22,931 nt of DNA from JAEWSN01 sp038249175. GTDB taxonomy: Bacteria > Bacillota > Clostridia > DSM-8532. The stretch is from positions 1-22,931 of the forward strand of contig JBBRWP010000021.1 of NCBI GenBank assembly GCA_038249175.1. Reading direction: 5' to 3'. This document shows, one piece after another, positions 7,795 to 16,557 of the stretch (its first letter is position 1; every line of letters begins with the position of its first letter). The notes under the pieces are model-generated. The model was not told the DNA's origin. It saw nothing but the letters and a program-made list of their open reading frames with translations, and did no database searches. The position numbers and the translations under genes are program-made.

Positions 7795-10700
7795 ATGAAA
7801 GAAAATCCCCAACAGACACAACCGCGACAACAACCCATGGAAAAAGCCGCCCTGTGGCGGAAGGAATTTGAACACGATGCCTGCGGTACAGGCTTTGTCG
7901 CACAAATCAACGGAAGGCGTTCTCATGCCATCGTCAAAGACGCTCTGGAAATACTGATGCGCCTGGCTCACCGCGGCGGCACTGGTGCTGATCCTGATAC
8001 CGGCGATGGTGCCGGCATTCTGGTACAAATGCCCGATCGGTTCTTTCGTATGAAGACCAATTTTCACCTGCCCCGGGAAGGTCACTATGCCGTGGGTATG
8101 TTCTTCCTGCCCTTGGACGAAGCCGAAAGATTGAAAACCCAAATTTTGATAGAAAAAATAACGCAGGAGGAACAGTTTTCTCTGATTGGCTGGCGAACAG
8201 TGCCCACCAATCTTCACGCCTGCGGCAATGGTGCCAGAAAGTCCGCACCATCGGTTAGTCAACTGTTCATGACATGGGAACCCAACCCTCAGGCCGCAGA
8301 TATCCGCCTTTTTGTCCTGAGAAAACGACTTGAAAATGCCATGAAAAAAGAAGGCTGCGATGTTTATATCCCAAGTCTTTCTGATAAAACCATCGTCTAT
8401 AAAGGCATGATGCAGGCCTGGCAGGTTTCCGATTTTTATCCGGATTTACTGGATGAAGACTTTATCTCTGCCATTGCCCTGGTACATTCCAGATACTCAA
8501 CAAACACCTTCACTTCCTGGGACCGCGCTCAACCTTTCCGGTTTGTTGCCCATAACGGGGAAATCAACACCTTACGGGGTTGTGCTCATGCCACGGCAGC
8601 GAATGAACCGCATATGGACGGCGGTCGCCTTAAGGAAAGAATTAAGGATATTTTACCTATTTTGGACACGGGTGGCAGTGACTCCACCCAATTCGACAAC
8701 CTTTTCGAATTTCTCTGCACCACCGGCCGCTCCATCCCGCAGGCCCTCTTTATGATGATGCCGGGTCCCTGGTCTAAAGACGAAACCATGGACAAAATCC
8801 CGCATGATTTCTTCCAGTACGCTGCCTGCCTCATGCCGCCATGGGATGGTCCGGCAGCCATGTGTTTTACAGACGGTCACCAGGTCGGCGCTGTTTTGGA
8901 TAGAAACGGCCTGCGTCCTGCACGATGGATTCTTTCCAAAGATGGTATTCTGGTCATGGCTTCTGAATCCGGCGTCATCGATATTCCGGCCTCAGAAATT
9001 GTACGTCGCGGTAAATTGGGACCCAATCAAATGCTGCTGCTGGACACCAATGAAGGAAAGCTTATGCTGGACAACGAAATCAAAGCATCGGCCTTATCCG
9101 GTCCCTGGCAGAAATGGCTGGCTGAACAGGTGGTGAAAATTACAGAACCTGTGCATCAGCGGGTTTCAACACCCACCGTTTCACTGGACAAACAGCACTA
9201 TTTTGGCTGGACGCAGGAAGACAAAATCAGCAACCTCCTCCCCATTGCACAAAACGCCCTGGACCCTATCAGTGCAATGGGTATTGATTGGCCTATCGCT
9301 GTATTGGCTGAAAAACCCCAACCCTTGTACAACTACTTCAAGCAATTGTTCGCCCAGGTCACCAACCCGCCCATTGATGCCTATCAGGAAGAAAGTGTCA
9401 CCGGCATGGATGTTTTCCTTGGCCCAAGTGGTGATCCTACAAAAGACGCCGCAGAAAATTGCAAAAAAATTCACCTGGACTCCCCTATCATTGGCACCGC
9501 GGTACTGCAGCATATTCTAGACGGCGTGCCCGGTTTGCCGGCAAAAGAAATCTCCATGCTTTTCAAGGCAGAAAGTGGCCTGAAGGCTGGTTTGGACGTG
9601 TTATTTGAAAAAGCAGAGATTGCCTTAAACGAGGGTACAGCCATTCTGGTACTAACGGATAAAGGGGTAGATGACACCCATATTGGCATCCCTGCCTTGC
9701 TGGCTATGGCAGGGCTGCATCACCACCTCATCCGTAAAGGCATGCGTGGCGACTGTTCTATACTGGTTGACAGCTATGAACCCCGCGAAGTGCACCATGC
9801 AGCCTGCCTCATTGGCTTCGGAGCCAAAGCGGTTCATTTGCGTGGTATTTATGAAGCAACCGAGGAACTCTACGATAATGGATATCTTGAAGGATTGTCT
9901 CTGGAAAAAGCGATGGAGAATATTCTCTTCGGCTTTGACCATGGTATATTGAAGATCATGTCCAAGATGGGTATTTCTTGTGTGGATGGTTACCACAACG
10001 CCCAAATATTTGAAGCCCTCGGTCTTTCCCAGGAACTGGTGGATGAATTTTTCACCGGCACCGTCTCCCGTGTGGGCGGCATGGACCTGTCCGACCTGGA
10101 AAAAGAGACACTGACGCGGCATTGGTTGGCCTTAAAAGCCAAAAACAAGCCGTTACCCTCCGGTGGGCGCTTCCAATGGAAACAGGACGGGGAGGAACAC
10201 CTGTACAACCCTGAATCCATCCACATGCTTCAAACTGCAGTGCGTACTGACGATTATGCTTTATATAAAGAATACAGCCGCCGCATCAACGACGAAAATG
10301 TCGGCACCCTGCGCAGCCTCCTGAAGTTTCAGAACAATACACCGGTGCCCATTGAAGAAGTGGAACCGGTAGAAAATATCGTGCGCCGCTTCAAGACTGG
10401 GGCCATGTCTTATGGTTCCATCAGTCAGGAAGCCCACGAATGTCTGGCCCTGGCCATGAACCAAATCGGCGGCAAGAGCAACTCCGGCGAAGGCGGGGAA
10501 GCGGTGGAACGACTCAATTCCGACAGGAACTCCGCTATTAAGCAAATTGCTTCCGGTCGCTTTGGTGTCACCGGGCCTTACCTGGCCTCGGCCAAAGAAA
10601 TTCAGATAAAAATGGCTCAGGGTGCAAAACCTGGCGAAGGCGGCCAATTGCCGGGTGGCAAGGTCTATCCCTGGATTGCACGCACCCGCCATTCAACGCC

Positions 10701-12270
10701 GGGTGTCGGTCTTATCTCTCCGCCACCGCACCACGATATATACTCCATTGAAGACCTTGCCCAACTCATCTTCGATCTAAAAAATGCCAACCCGGAAGCC
10801 CGCATCAATGTGAAACTGGTTTCTGAAACCGGTGTAGGCACCGTTGCGGCCGGTGTTGCCAAAGGCGGCGCCGATGTTATCTTAATTTCAGGCTATGACG
10901 GCGGCACAGGCGCTTCCCCCAGAACCAGCATTCAACATGCCGGACTTCCCTGGGAAATCGGTTTGGCTGAAACGCATCAAACCCTTGTGGCCAACGGTTT
11001 ACGTGGCCGTGTGCGTGTGGAAACCGACGGCAAACTGATGACAGGAAAAGACATTGCCATTGCCGCCATGCTGGGTGCCGAAGAATTCGGTTTTGCCACC
11101 CTGCCACTGGTTGCCCTGGGCTGTGTGATGATGCGTGTTTGTAACCTGGACACCTGTCCGGTCGGTGTCGCGACACAGAATCCGGCACTTCGTGCACGCT
11201 TCACCGGTAAAGCCATATATGTGGTCACCTTAATGCGGTACCTGGCACAGGATCTGCGTGAAGTGATGGCAGAACTCGGTTTCCGTACGGTCGATGAAAT
11301 GGTGGGTATGTCTTCCCGTCTGGTTCAGTCGAAATCTTCCCCGAAAACAGCCAACCTTGATGTTTCTGCCCTGATATCCTCTGATCTGCCACTGCCATGG
11401 CGCGACCTGATGCCGCATAAGGATGATCACAACCGCCTTTTCCATGACATGGTCAAATCTCTGGTAGAACAGGGTGATGCTTTGGTGGAACGGCCCATAC
11501 ACAACACGGAGCGTGCTGTGGGGACAAGGGTTTCGGCCTTTATCAGCAAGGAATACGGCCAACTGCCCGATAAACGCATCCGCTTCCATTTTAAAGGTAC
11601 CGCAGGCCAGAGTTTTGCCGCTTTTGCAACGGCCGGACTGGAATTTACACTTGAAGGCGATACAAATGATTACCTTGGCAAAGGCTTGTGTGGCGCTCGT
11701 ATTATCATCAAAGCACCGAAAGATGCCGCCTGGTCAAAGGAAGACAATTTGCTGGCAGGAAACGTTGCCTTGTTTGGTGCGACCACCGGGGAGCTCTATC
11801 TGGCTGGACGTGCCGGTGAACGCTTCTGTGTCCGCAACAGCGGTGCAGTTGCGGTTTGCGAGGGGGTTGGCGACCATGGTTGTGAGTACATGACAGGGGG
11901 AAAAGCCATCATACTGGGCCCGGTTGGACGCAACTTTGCTTCCGGCATGTCTGGCGGCGTGGTCTATGTGCTAAAGGATGAAAATTTTGATCGCATGCTC
12001 AACCGCAAAATGGTTGGCACCTACGAACTGGATGCTTTGGATCTGGTCACCCTCTACAAATACCTATCCAAACATGTGGAACACACCGGTTCTGAAATCG
12101 CTGAAAAAATACTGGAAAAATGGCCATCCACTTTTTCCAACTTCGTGAAGGTTTTGCCGCACGATTACAAGGAAATGTTGGAAGCCATGGATACAGCCGA
12201 AAAAGAAGGCCTGGAAGGCGAAGCCAAACTGGAACGCGCTTTTATGCTGAAAACCGGAAAAGGGAAATGA
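7795..12270 (+). CDS. gltB: Glutamate synthase, large (alpha) subunit
   Basis: GltB transfers the amide of glutamine to 2-oxoglutarate, giving two glutamates; with GltD it forms NADPH-dependent GOGAT. The product has 1491 residues, normal for the family. The class II amidotransferase domain starts at Cys30 (DACGTGF) after a 29-residue propeptide that is normally removed. A central domain follows, then the FMN-binding synthase barrel (KTGAMSYGSISQEAH, GEGGQLPGGKVYPWIA, SGYDGGTGASPRTS). The 3Fe-4S cysteines are C1110, C1116 and C1121 (CVMMRVCNLDTCP). The C-terminal GXGXG beta-helix domain contains DYLGKGLCGARI. The start has GAGGTG a few bases upstream. Intact and in step with the regulator upstream. 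Confidence 0.98.
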   Translation: MKENPQQTQPRQQPMEKAALWRKEFEHDACGTGFVAQINGRRSHAIVKDALEILMRLAHRGGTGADPDTGDGAGILVQMPDRFFRMKTNFHLPREGHYAVGMFFLPLDEAERLKTQILIEKITQEEQFSLIGWRTVPTNLHACGNGARKSAPSVSQLFMTWEPNPQAADIRLFVLRKRLENAMKKEGCDVYIPSLSDKTIVYKGMMQAWQVSDFYPDLLDEDFISAIALVHSRYSTNTFTSWDRAQPFRFVAHNGEINTLRGCAHATAANEPHMDGGRLKERIKDILPILDTGGSDSTQFDNLFEFLCTTGRSIPQALFMMMPGPWSKDETMDKIPHDFFQYAACLMPPWDGPAAMCFTDGHQVGAVLDRNGLRPARWILSKDGILVMASESGVIDIPASEIVRRGKLGPNQMLLLDTNEGKLMLDNEIKASALSGPWQKWLAEQVVKITEPVHQRVSTPTVSLDKQHYFGWTQEDKISNLLPIAQNALDPISAMGIDWPIAVLAEKPQPLYNYFKQLFAQVTNPPIDAYQEESVTGMDVFLGPSGDPTKDAAENCKKIHLDSPIIGTAVLQHILDGVPGLPAKEISMLFKAESGLKAGLDVLFEKAEIALNEGTAILVLTDKGVDDTHIGIPALLAMAGLHHHLIRKGMRGDCSILVDSYEPREVHHAACLIGFGAKAVHLRGIYEATEELYDNGYLEGLSLEKAMENILFGFDHGILKIMSKMGISCVDGYHNAQIFEALGLSQELVDEFFTGTVSRVGGMDLSDLEKETLTRHWLALKAKNKPLPSGGRFQWKQDGEEHLYNPESIHMLQTAVRTDDYALYKEYSRRINDENVGTLRSLLKFQNNTPVPIEEVEPVENIVRRFKTGAMSYGSISQEAHECLALAMNQIGGKSNSGEGGEAVERLNSDRNSAIKQIASGRFGVTGPYLASAKEIQIKMAQGAKPGEGGQLPGGKVYPWIARTRHSTPGVGLISPPPHHDIYSIEDLAQLIFDLKNANPEARINVKLVSETGVGTVAAGVAKGGADVILISGYDGGTGASPRTSIQHAGLPWEIGLAETHQTLVANGLRGRVRVETDGKLMTGKDIAIAAMLGAEEFGFATLPLVALGCVMMRVCNLDTCPVGVATQNPALRARFTGKAIYVVTLMRYLAQDLREVMAELGFRTVDEMVGMSSRLVQSKSSPKTANLDVSALISSDLPLPWRDLMPHKDDHNRLFHDMVKSLVEQGDALVERPIHNTERAVGTRVSAFISKEYGQLPDKRIRFHFKGTAGQSFAAFATAGLEFTLEGDTNDYLGKGLCGARIIIKAPKDAAWSKEDNLLAGNVALFGATTGELYLAGRAGERFCVRNSGAVAVCEGVGDHGCEYMTGGKAIILGPVGRNFASGMSGGVVYVLKDENFDRMLNRKMVGTYELDALDLVTLYKYLSKHVEHTGSEIAEKILEKWPSTFSNFVKVLPHDYKEMLEAMDTAEKEGLEGEAKLERAFMLKTGKGK

Positions 12271-12283
12271 AATGAAATGTGTG

Positions 12284-12390
12284 TTTTTATATCTGAAAAT
12301 GTGCAACATTTTCAATCATTTTTATGCCGGCTCAAAACGAAAGAAGTACTTTTATATCTGAAAATGTGCAGCATTTTCAGAAAGTATTTT
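12284..12390 (+). repeat. Two tandem hairpins with a 21-bp direct repeat between gltB and gltD
   Basis: Positions 12285-12305 and 12350-12370 are identical, 65 bases apart. Each copy opens a hairpin: TGAAAATGT/ACATTTTCA (12294-12302 with 12306-12314) and CTGAAAATG/CATTTTCAG (12358-12366 with 12372-12380). Each is followed by a short T run (ATTTTTAT; TATTTTTGC). They look like two weak terminators or attenuators inside the operon, and might set the gltB:gltD ratio. The gltD SD (GAGAGGAG) follows directly. Confidence 0.7.
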
Positions 12391-12422
12391 TGCTAAGATG
12401 AAATGAGAGGAGTACTCATAAA

Positions 12423-13853
12423 ATGGGAAAACCAACAGGTTTTTTGGAATATACAAGAGAAACAGCAGATGAACAAATGCCGGCAGGCCGCATTTCCAAC
12501 TGGGATGAGTTTCATCCCCATATGGACGAAGCACTAGCCAAAGAACAAGCCGCCCGCTGCATGAACTGCGGCATACCGTTTTGTCACGGTGGGGTGAACT
12601 GGCGCGGGGTTTCTTCCGGCTGCACCATCGGCAACCTTATCCCGGAATGGAATGACCTTGTCTACCACGGTCATTTTAAGGAAGCCTATGAGCGCCTGGC
12701 CCTCACCAACCCCCTGCACGAAGCCACTTCCCGCGTCTGTCCGGCGTTGTGCGAAGGTTCCTGTACGGTAGGACTCCATGGTGAACCGGTGGCCATACGG
12801 GAAATTGAACGTTTCTTAAGTGATATGGCCTGGGAAAAAGGCTGGGTAAAACCCCATTCACCGGAAACACGCAATGGAAAAACCGTGGCGGTGGTCGGCA
12901 GTGGCCCGGCCGGCTTAACAGCGGCCTATTACCTGAACCAGGCCGGTTTTACAGTGACGGTCTATGAAAAATCCGAACAACCTGGCGGTCTCCTCATGTT
13001 TGGTATCCCGAACATGAAACTGCCAAAGGACGTTCTTCAGCGTAAAATTGACGTGTTCAAAGCAGAAGGAATTAATTTCATCACAAATACTGATGTGGGC
13101 AAGGACCTACCGGTCACCGCTTTGGATGCGTATGACTCCGTTCTCTTGTGCGGCGGTGCAGGCCAGCCCCGCGATTTGTCAGTCAGCGGCAGAACCCTTC
13201 CCGGCATCCGTTTTGCTGTGCCTTTTCTGGCCGATGCCACCCGACGTGTTATGGCACAGGACACAGAAGTGAAGCCCTTGGCCGGCCGCAAAGTAGTGGT
13301 TATTGGCGGTGGCGATACCGGCAATGACTGTGTGGCCACATCCATTCGCCAGGGGGCCGATTCCGTGGTGCAATTGGAGATTATGCCCCCATCACCCGAA
13401 TTGCGTGCACCGGACAATCCGTGGCCGCGCTGGCCTTTTGTCTTTAAAACCGACTACGGCCAGAAAGAAGCCATTGCCATTTACGGACAGGACCCGCGCA
13501 GCTTCATGATTACGGCGGTTTCCATTCTGGGAGACGAAAATGGTGTCCGTGGGATTGAGACGGTGCAAGTGGATTGGGTGGATGAAGGCGGTAGAAAAGT
13601 ACCAAAGCCCATCGAAAACACGAAGAATGTGTTGCCAGCCACAGATATTCTCATCGCCATGGGTTTTGTGGGTGCTGAAACTTACCTGCCGGAAGCCCTG
13701 GACCTGAAAATCGACCGTGGCAGCCACAACACCTCCAAAACGAAGTTTTTCACTGCCGGCGACATGCGCACGGGTCAAAGTTTGGTGGTGCGTGCCGAGA
13801 ATGATGCCCGTCTGGCTGCCAGGACAATAGAAAAATATCTTTTGGGCGAATGA
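12423..13853 (+). CDS. gltD: Glutamate synthase, small (beta) subunit
   Basis: GltD takes electrons from NADPH through FAD and Fe-S clusters to GltB. The product has 476 residues, typical length. N-terminal cysteines C46, C49, C54, C67 and C106, C110, C114 (RCMNCGIPFCHGG; CPALCEGSC) are the expected [4Fe-4S] ligands. An FAD-binding Rossmann motif VAVVGSGPAGLTAAYYL lies near residue 155, an NADPH motif VVVIGGGDTGNDC near 290, and the family C-terminal GDMRTGQSLVVRA near 445. It follows gltB after 152 bases that hold two hairpins, so it may be partly uncoupled from gltB. The start is fixed by GAGAGGAG. Confidence 0.97.
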   Translation: MGKPTGFLEYTRETADEQMPAGRISNWDEFHPHMDEALAKEQAARCMNCGIPFCHGGVNWRGVSSGCTIGNLIPEWNDLVYHGHFKEAYERLALTNPLHEATSRVCPALCEGSCTVGLHGEPVAIREIERFLSDMAWEKGWVKPHSPETRNGKTVAVVGSGPAGLTAAYYLNQAGFTVTVYEKSEQPGGLLMFGIPNMKLPKDVLQRKIDVFKAEGINFITNTDVGKDLPVTALDAYDSVLLCGGAGQPRDLSVSGRTLPGIRFAVPFLADATRRVMAQDTEVKPLAGRKVVVIGGGDTGNDCVATSIRQGADSVVQLEIMPPSPELRAPDNPWPRWPFVFKTDYGQKEAIAIYGQDPRSFMITAVSILGDENGVRGIETVQVDWVDEGGRKVPKPIENTKNVLPATDILIAMGFVGAETYLPEALDLKIDRGSHNTSKTKFFTAGDMRTGQSLVVRAENDARLAARTIEKYLLGE

Positions 13854-13875
13854 TTGAATTTGTCTGGCATGTTAT

Positions 13876-13919
13876 ACTTGACAAAGAACTTGACAAAGAA
13901 ATGAAAAATGGCGTATATT
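13876..13919 (+). promoter_or_regulatory. dapF-dapL promoter with a duplicated -35
   Basis: A perfect 12-base tandem duplication (13876-13887 and 13888-13899) carries TTGACA twice. The second, at 13890-13895, stands 18 bases before TATATT at 13914-13919, a near-consensus promoter. Transcription would start near 13926. The first TTGACA is too far from the -10 and looks like a by-product of the duplication. Confidence 0.75.
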
Positions 13920-13925
13920 GATATT

Positions 13926-13968
13926 AGAAACAGTAGTAGTATTGTTATATACTACTACTGTTTCTTTT
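13926..13968 (+). terminator. Perfect 17-bp hairpin, probable gltD terminator overlapping the dapF start site
   Basis: Positions 13926-13942 are the exact reverse complement of 13949-13965, with a six-base loop TGTTAT, followed by TTT. It could end transcripts from gltD. The dapF promoter is so placed that its own RNA would begin at the hairpin base, so it would more likely act there as a 5' protective hairpin. The T tract is short, so termination efficiency is uncertain. Confidence 0.65.
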
Positions 13969-13998
13969 ACAGTTTTATGTTGATTCGAATCGTGATCA

Positions 13999-14223
13999 GA
14001 CCAGCTTGTACACGCAGGCACAAAGATGTTTGTTCGCGAAGGCCAGACTTCAAACAGTCGGTGACCAAGCCTGCGTATGTCGTCGCAAAAGAGTTTGAAG
14101 CCCGCCAAACGTCTCATAGCACGATGGACCCAAGCCTGCGCACGCAGGCAAAACGTTTTACTACTGTTTTTGCGAAGCTGTTGTATCGATGGACCCAAAC
14201 CTGCGCGCGCAGGCACAAAGGAG
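13999..14223 (+). repeat. Four imperfect 64-65-bp repeats forming the dapF leader
   Basis: Copies begin at 13999, 14063, 14127 and 14192 with GACC, then (A)AG/AC-CTGCG, a CACGCAGGCA-like core and a purine-rich CACAAAG segment. Copies 3 and 4 are closest. In copies 1, 3 and 4 the core can form a small hairpin with a four-base loop: CTTGT/GCAGG (14005-14018), GCCTGC/GCAGGC (14134-14149), CCTGC/GCAGG (14200-14213). Copy 2 cannot. The purine-rich segment of copy 4 supplies the dapF SD, AAAGGAG at 14217-14223. I see no coding value in the open frames across it and no known riboswitch. Confidence 0.7.
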
Positions 14224-14229
14224 TTTCCT

Positions 14230-15066
14230 ATGAAATTTACAAAAATGCATGGTGCCGGAAACGATTATATTTACGTGAATGGCTTCGAGGAAGCTGTTCC
14301 AAACCCGTCCGAACTATCCGTCAAAATCAGCGACCGCCATTTCGGCATTGGGGGCGACGGTTTGGTACTTATTCTACCCTCTGAAACAGCAGATTTCCGA
14401 ATGCGCATGTTCAATGCCGATGGTTCAGAAGGCAACATGTGCGGGAACGCCATCCGCTGTGTGGCCAAATATGTGTTTGAACGCAGCATGACCGCCAAGA
14501 CCGATATAACCATCGAAACCTTGTCCGGCATCAAAAAACTCACGCTATTTGTCAACAGTGGCGGCGTTGTCAACAGAGTCCGGGTTTGGATGGGGCTTCC
14601 CGTTTTCCCGGACAAAGAAGATTGTGCCAGCTTACCAAAGGCATTTCCAGCAACAGTAAAGGTTCAGGGAAAAGAACTTGTCTTGTACCCTGTCTCCATG
14701 GGCAACCCCCATGCTGTTCGCTTTGTAGATAACGTCGACGAACATCCTGTTGAGGCTGTGGGCAGTGCCGTGCAGCAACTGCCCTTGTTCCCCAATTCTG
14801 TCAACGTGGAGTTTATCAAGGTGCTTTCCCGGGCCGCTCTGCAAATGCGGGTTTGGGAAAGGGGCAGTGGAGAAACTCTGGCTTGTGGTACCGGCGCCTG
14901 TGCATCGGCTGTTGTGGCCATGCGCCTGGGATTGGTGGACAAAACCTGCGAAGTGCAGCTGCGCGGCGGCAACCTGACCATTGAATGGCAGGAAGACGGG
15001 GTTTACATGACAGGACCTGCCACGGAAGTTTTCAGTGGCAGGATTGAAACGGAGGAAAAAGTATGA
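14230..15066 (+). CDS. dapF: Diaminopimelate epimerase
   Basis: DapF converts LL-diaminopimelate to meso-diaminopimelate for peptidoglycan and lysine. From ATG 14230 it has 278 residues and begins MKFTKMHGAGNDYIYVNG, the canonical N-terminus. A longer frame exists upstream from 14077, but it runs through the repeat leader and lacks an SD, whereas 14230 has AAAGGAG six bases before. The two catalytic cysteines are C71 (GNMCGNAIRC) and C219 (GETLACGTGACAS), in the two mirror-image halves. Its stop overlaps the dapL start by four bases (ATGA), so the pair is translationally coupled. Confidence 0.97.
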   Translation: MKFTKMHGAGNDYIYVNGFEEAVPNPSELSVKISDRHFGIGGDGLVLILPSETADFRMRMFNADGSEGNMCGNAIRCVAKYVFERSMTAKTDITIETLSGIKKLTLFVNSGGVVNRVRVWMGLPVFPDKEDCASLPKAFPATVKVQGKELVLYPVSMGNPHAVRFVDNVDEHPVEAVGSAVQQLPLFPNSVNVEFIKVLSRAALQMRVWERGSGETLACGTGACASAVVAMRLGLVDKTCEVQLRGGNLTIEWQEDGVYMTGPATEVFSGRIETEEKV

Positions 15067-16283
15067 TTGGGAACAGCAATTTTCAAAACCTGAAGGAAAC
15101 CTATCTTTTTTCTGAAATATCAAAGCGTATTGAAACCTTTAAAGAGGAGCACCCTGAAGCGGATGTTATCCGCATGGGTATCGGGGACGTTACCCGCCCC
15201 CTGACGTCGTCAGTCCTTGCTGCCCTGCACTGTGCTGTGGATGAAATGGGTGATGCAGCCACCTTCAAAGGATATGGACCGGAACAAGGCTATGCCTTCC
15301 TGCGTGAAGCAATTGCCAAGACGGACTTTCAAGACCGCGGCTGTGACATCTCCCCTGACGAAATTTTCGTGAGTGACGGTGCCAAAAGCGACACGGCCAA
15401 TTTCACCGATTTGTTCGGCACAGACAACCGCATCGGTGTGCCGGATCCGGTCTACCCGGTTTACTTTGACAGCAATGTGATGGCAGGCAATTTCGGCTTG
15501 CCAACCAGCAGTGGATTTGAAAAACTCGCCTACCTCCCCTGTCTCCCCGAAAACGATTTTGCCCCCGGCCTGCCCACAGAAAAATTGGATATTATTTACC
15601 TTTGCTCCCCCAACAATCCCACCGGCACAGTCCTATCCCGGGAACAGCTCACCGCCTGGGTCCAATATGCACTCGAAAACAAATCCTTGATTCTGTTTGA
15701 TGCCGCCTATGTGGCCTACATTCAGGAAGAAGGCATTCCCCACAGCATTTATGAAATTCCCGGCGCGGAAAAATGCGCTGTAGAGTTCCGCAGTTTTTCC
15801 AAAACCGCTGGTTTTACGGGTCTTCGCTGTGCCTACACCGTGGTTCCGAAAACTTTGGATGTCAGTGATGGCAAGGGTGGCACGCTCAATATGCGAAAAA
15901 TGTGGCTGCGCCGGCAAACCACAAAATACAACGGTGTTCCTTATATTGTCCAAAAAGCAGCTGCTGCCTTGTATACGGATGAAGGAAAGAAAGAGTGTCA
16001 GGAGAGCATAAACCTCTACCTGCAAAATGCAGCAAGCCTTTACCACGCCTTCGTGCAAAAAGGCTATCGTGTCTGGGGCAGTGTCAACTCCCCTTATGTA
16101 TGGCTGAAAACACCAGAAGGCACCACTTCCTGGGCCTTCTTTGACCAACTGCTCCACCAGTTCCACCTGGTGGGCACCCCGGGGTCCGGTTTTGGTGCCA
16201 AAGGAGAAGGTTTCTTCCGCCTCACTGGTTTTGGCAGCCCGGAAAAAACTGCTGAAGCCGTTAAAAGGCTGGAGAAATTGTAA
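15063..16283 (+). CDS. dapL: LL-diaminopimelate aminotransferase
   Basis: DapL is a PLP enzyme that makes LL-diaminopimelate from tetrahydrodipicolinate in one step with glutamate as amino donor, bypassing the acylated DapD/C/E route. The product has 406 residues, normal length. Family features include RMGIGDVTRPL, GYGPEQGYAFLREAI, CSPNNPTGT and the PLP-lysine site FRSFSKTAGFTGLRC with Lys247. It is coupled to dapF by ATGA and supplies its substrate. It is the last gene before the 17-bp repeat array and terminator. Class I/II aminotransferases are broad, but these signatures with the dapF partner make DapL very likely. Confidence 0.95.
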   Translation: MIGNSNFQNLKETYLFSEISKRIETFKEEHPEADVIRMGIGDVTRPLTSSVLAALHCAVDEMGDAATFKGYGPEQGYAFLREAIAKTDFQDRGCDISPDEIFVSDGAKSDTANFTDLFGTDNRIGVPDPVYPVYFDSNVMAGNFGLPTSSGFEKLAYLPCLPENDFAPGLPTEKLDIIYLCSPNNPTGTVLSREQLTAWVQYALENKSLILFDAAYVAYIQEEGIPHSIYEIPGAEKCAVEFRSFSKTAGFTGLRCAYTVVPKTLDVSDGKGGTLNMRKMWLRRQTTKYNGVPYIVQKAAAALYTDEGKKECQESINLYLQNAASLYHAFVQKGYRVWGSVNSPYVWLKTPEGTTSWAFFDQLLHQFHLVGTPGSGFGAKGEGFFRLTGFGSPEKTAEAVKRLEKL

Positions 16284-16363
16284 TGCAATTTTTCCGCTGA
16301 CGAGATTAGAGGTTGGAAGTCTCCCTGTGAACCAGCAGTAACCTCGCCGGCTTCATGTAGGTT
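16284..16363 (+). other. 3' untranslated spacer after dapL
   Basis: No gene seen. GAGGTT (16307-16312) can pair with AACCTC (16340-16345) to form a modest stem-loop. It leads straight into the 17-bp repeat array. Confidence 0.4.
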
Positions 16364-16508
16364 GCAAAATGTAACGTGCATGGAAATGTAACATATATGG
16401 AAATGTAGCGTGCATGGAAATGTAACGTACATGGAAATGTAGCGTGCATGGAAATGTAACGTACATGGAAATGTAGCGTGCATGGAAATGTAACGTACAT
16501 GGAAATGT
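16364..16508 (+). repeat. Array of 17-bp tandem repeats encoding serial GNRA-loop mini-hairpins
   Basis: Units begin at 16364, 16381, 16398, 16415, 16432, 16449, 16466 and 16483, with a partial ninth at 16500. Most read TGGAAATGTA followed by GCGTGCA or ACGTACA, and from 16398 on the two types alternate, giving three copies of a 34-bp higher unit. Across each junction the RNA can form T(A/G/A)(C/C/T)AT-GGAA-ATGTA: a 5-bp stem with a GGAA (GNRA) loop, separated by three bases. The stem variants TACAT, TGCAT and TATAT all still pair with ATGTA, using G-U where needed. There are seven full hairpins and one of 4 bp at the end. There are no spacers, so this is not CRISPR. Confidence 0.9.
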
Positions 16509-16557
16509 CGAAAATCGACTTATCCATGCACGCCAACCAATCATCACTACCTCATAC

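Noticed and set aside
7014..7910. Long minus-strand frame opposite the ANTAR gene
   Set aside because: It is a shadow of the real plus-strand genes, with no SD and a Cys/His/Phe-rich composition unlike a real protein.
13970..14229. Lysine riboswitch or T-box before dapF
   Set aside because: None of the conserved L-box or T-box sequence blocks is present; the region is explained by imperfect repeats.
13908..14384. Open reading frames across the dapF leader, including a 51-codon N-terminal extension of dapF
   Set aside because: They translate the repeats into Arg/Cys-rich strings with no SD. Canonical DapF begins at the ATG at 14230, which has a good SD.
16290..16345. Hammerhead ribozyme or known riboswitch after dapL, prompted by CTGACGAG
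   Set aside because: The required GAAA and stem arrangement is absent; only a modest GAGGTT/AACCTC stem is left.
16364..16508. CRISPR-like array
   Set aside because: The units are head to tail with no unique spacers, and 17 bp is too short for a CRISPR repeat plus spacer.
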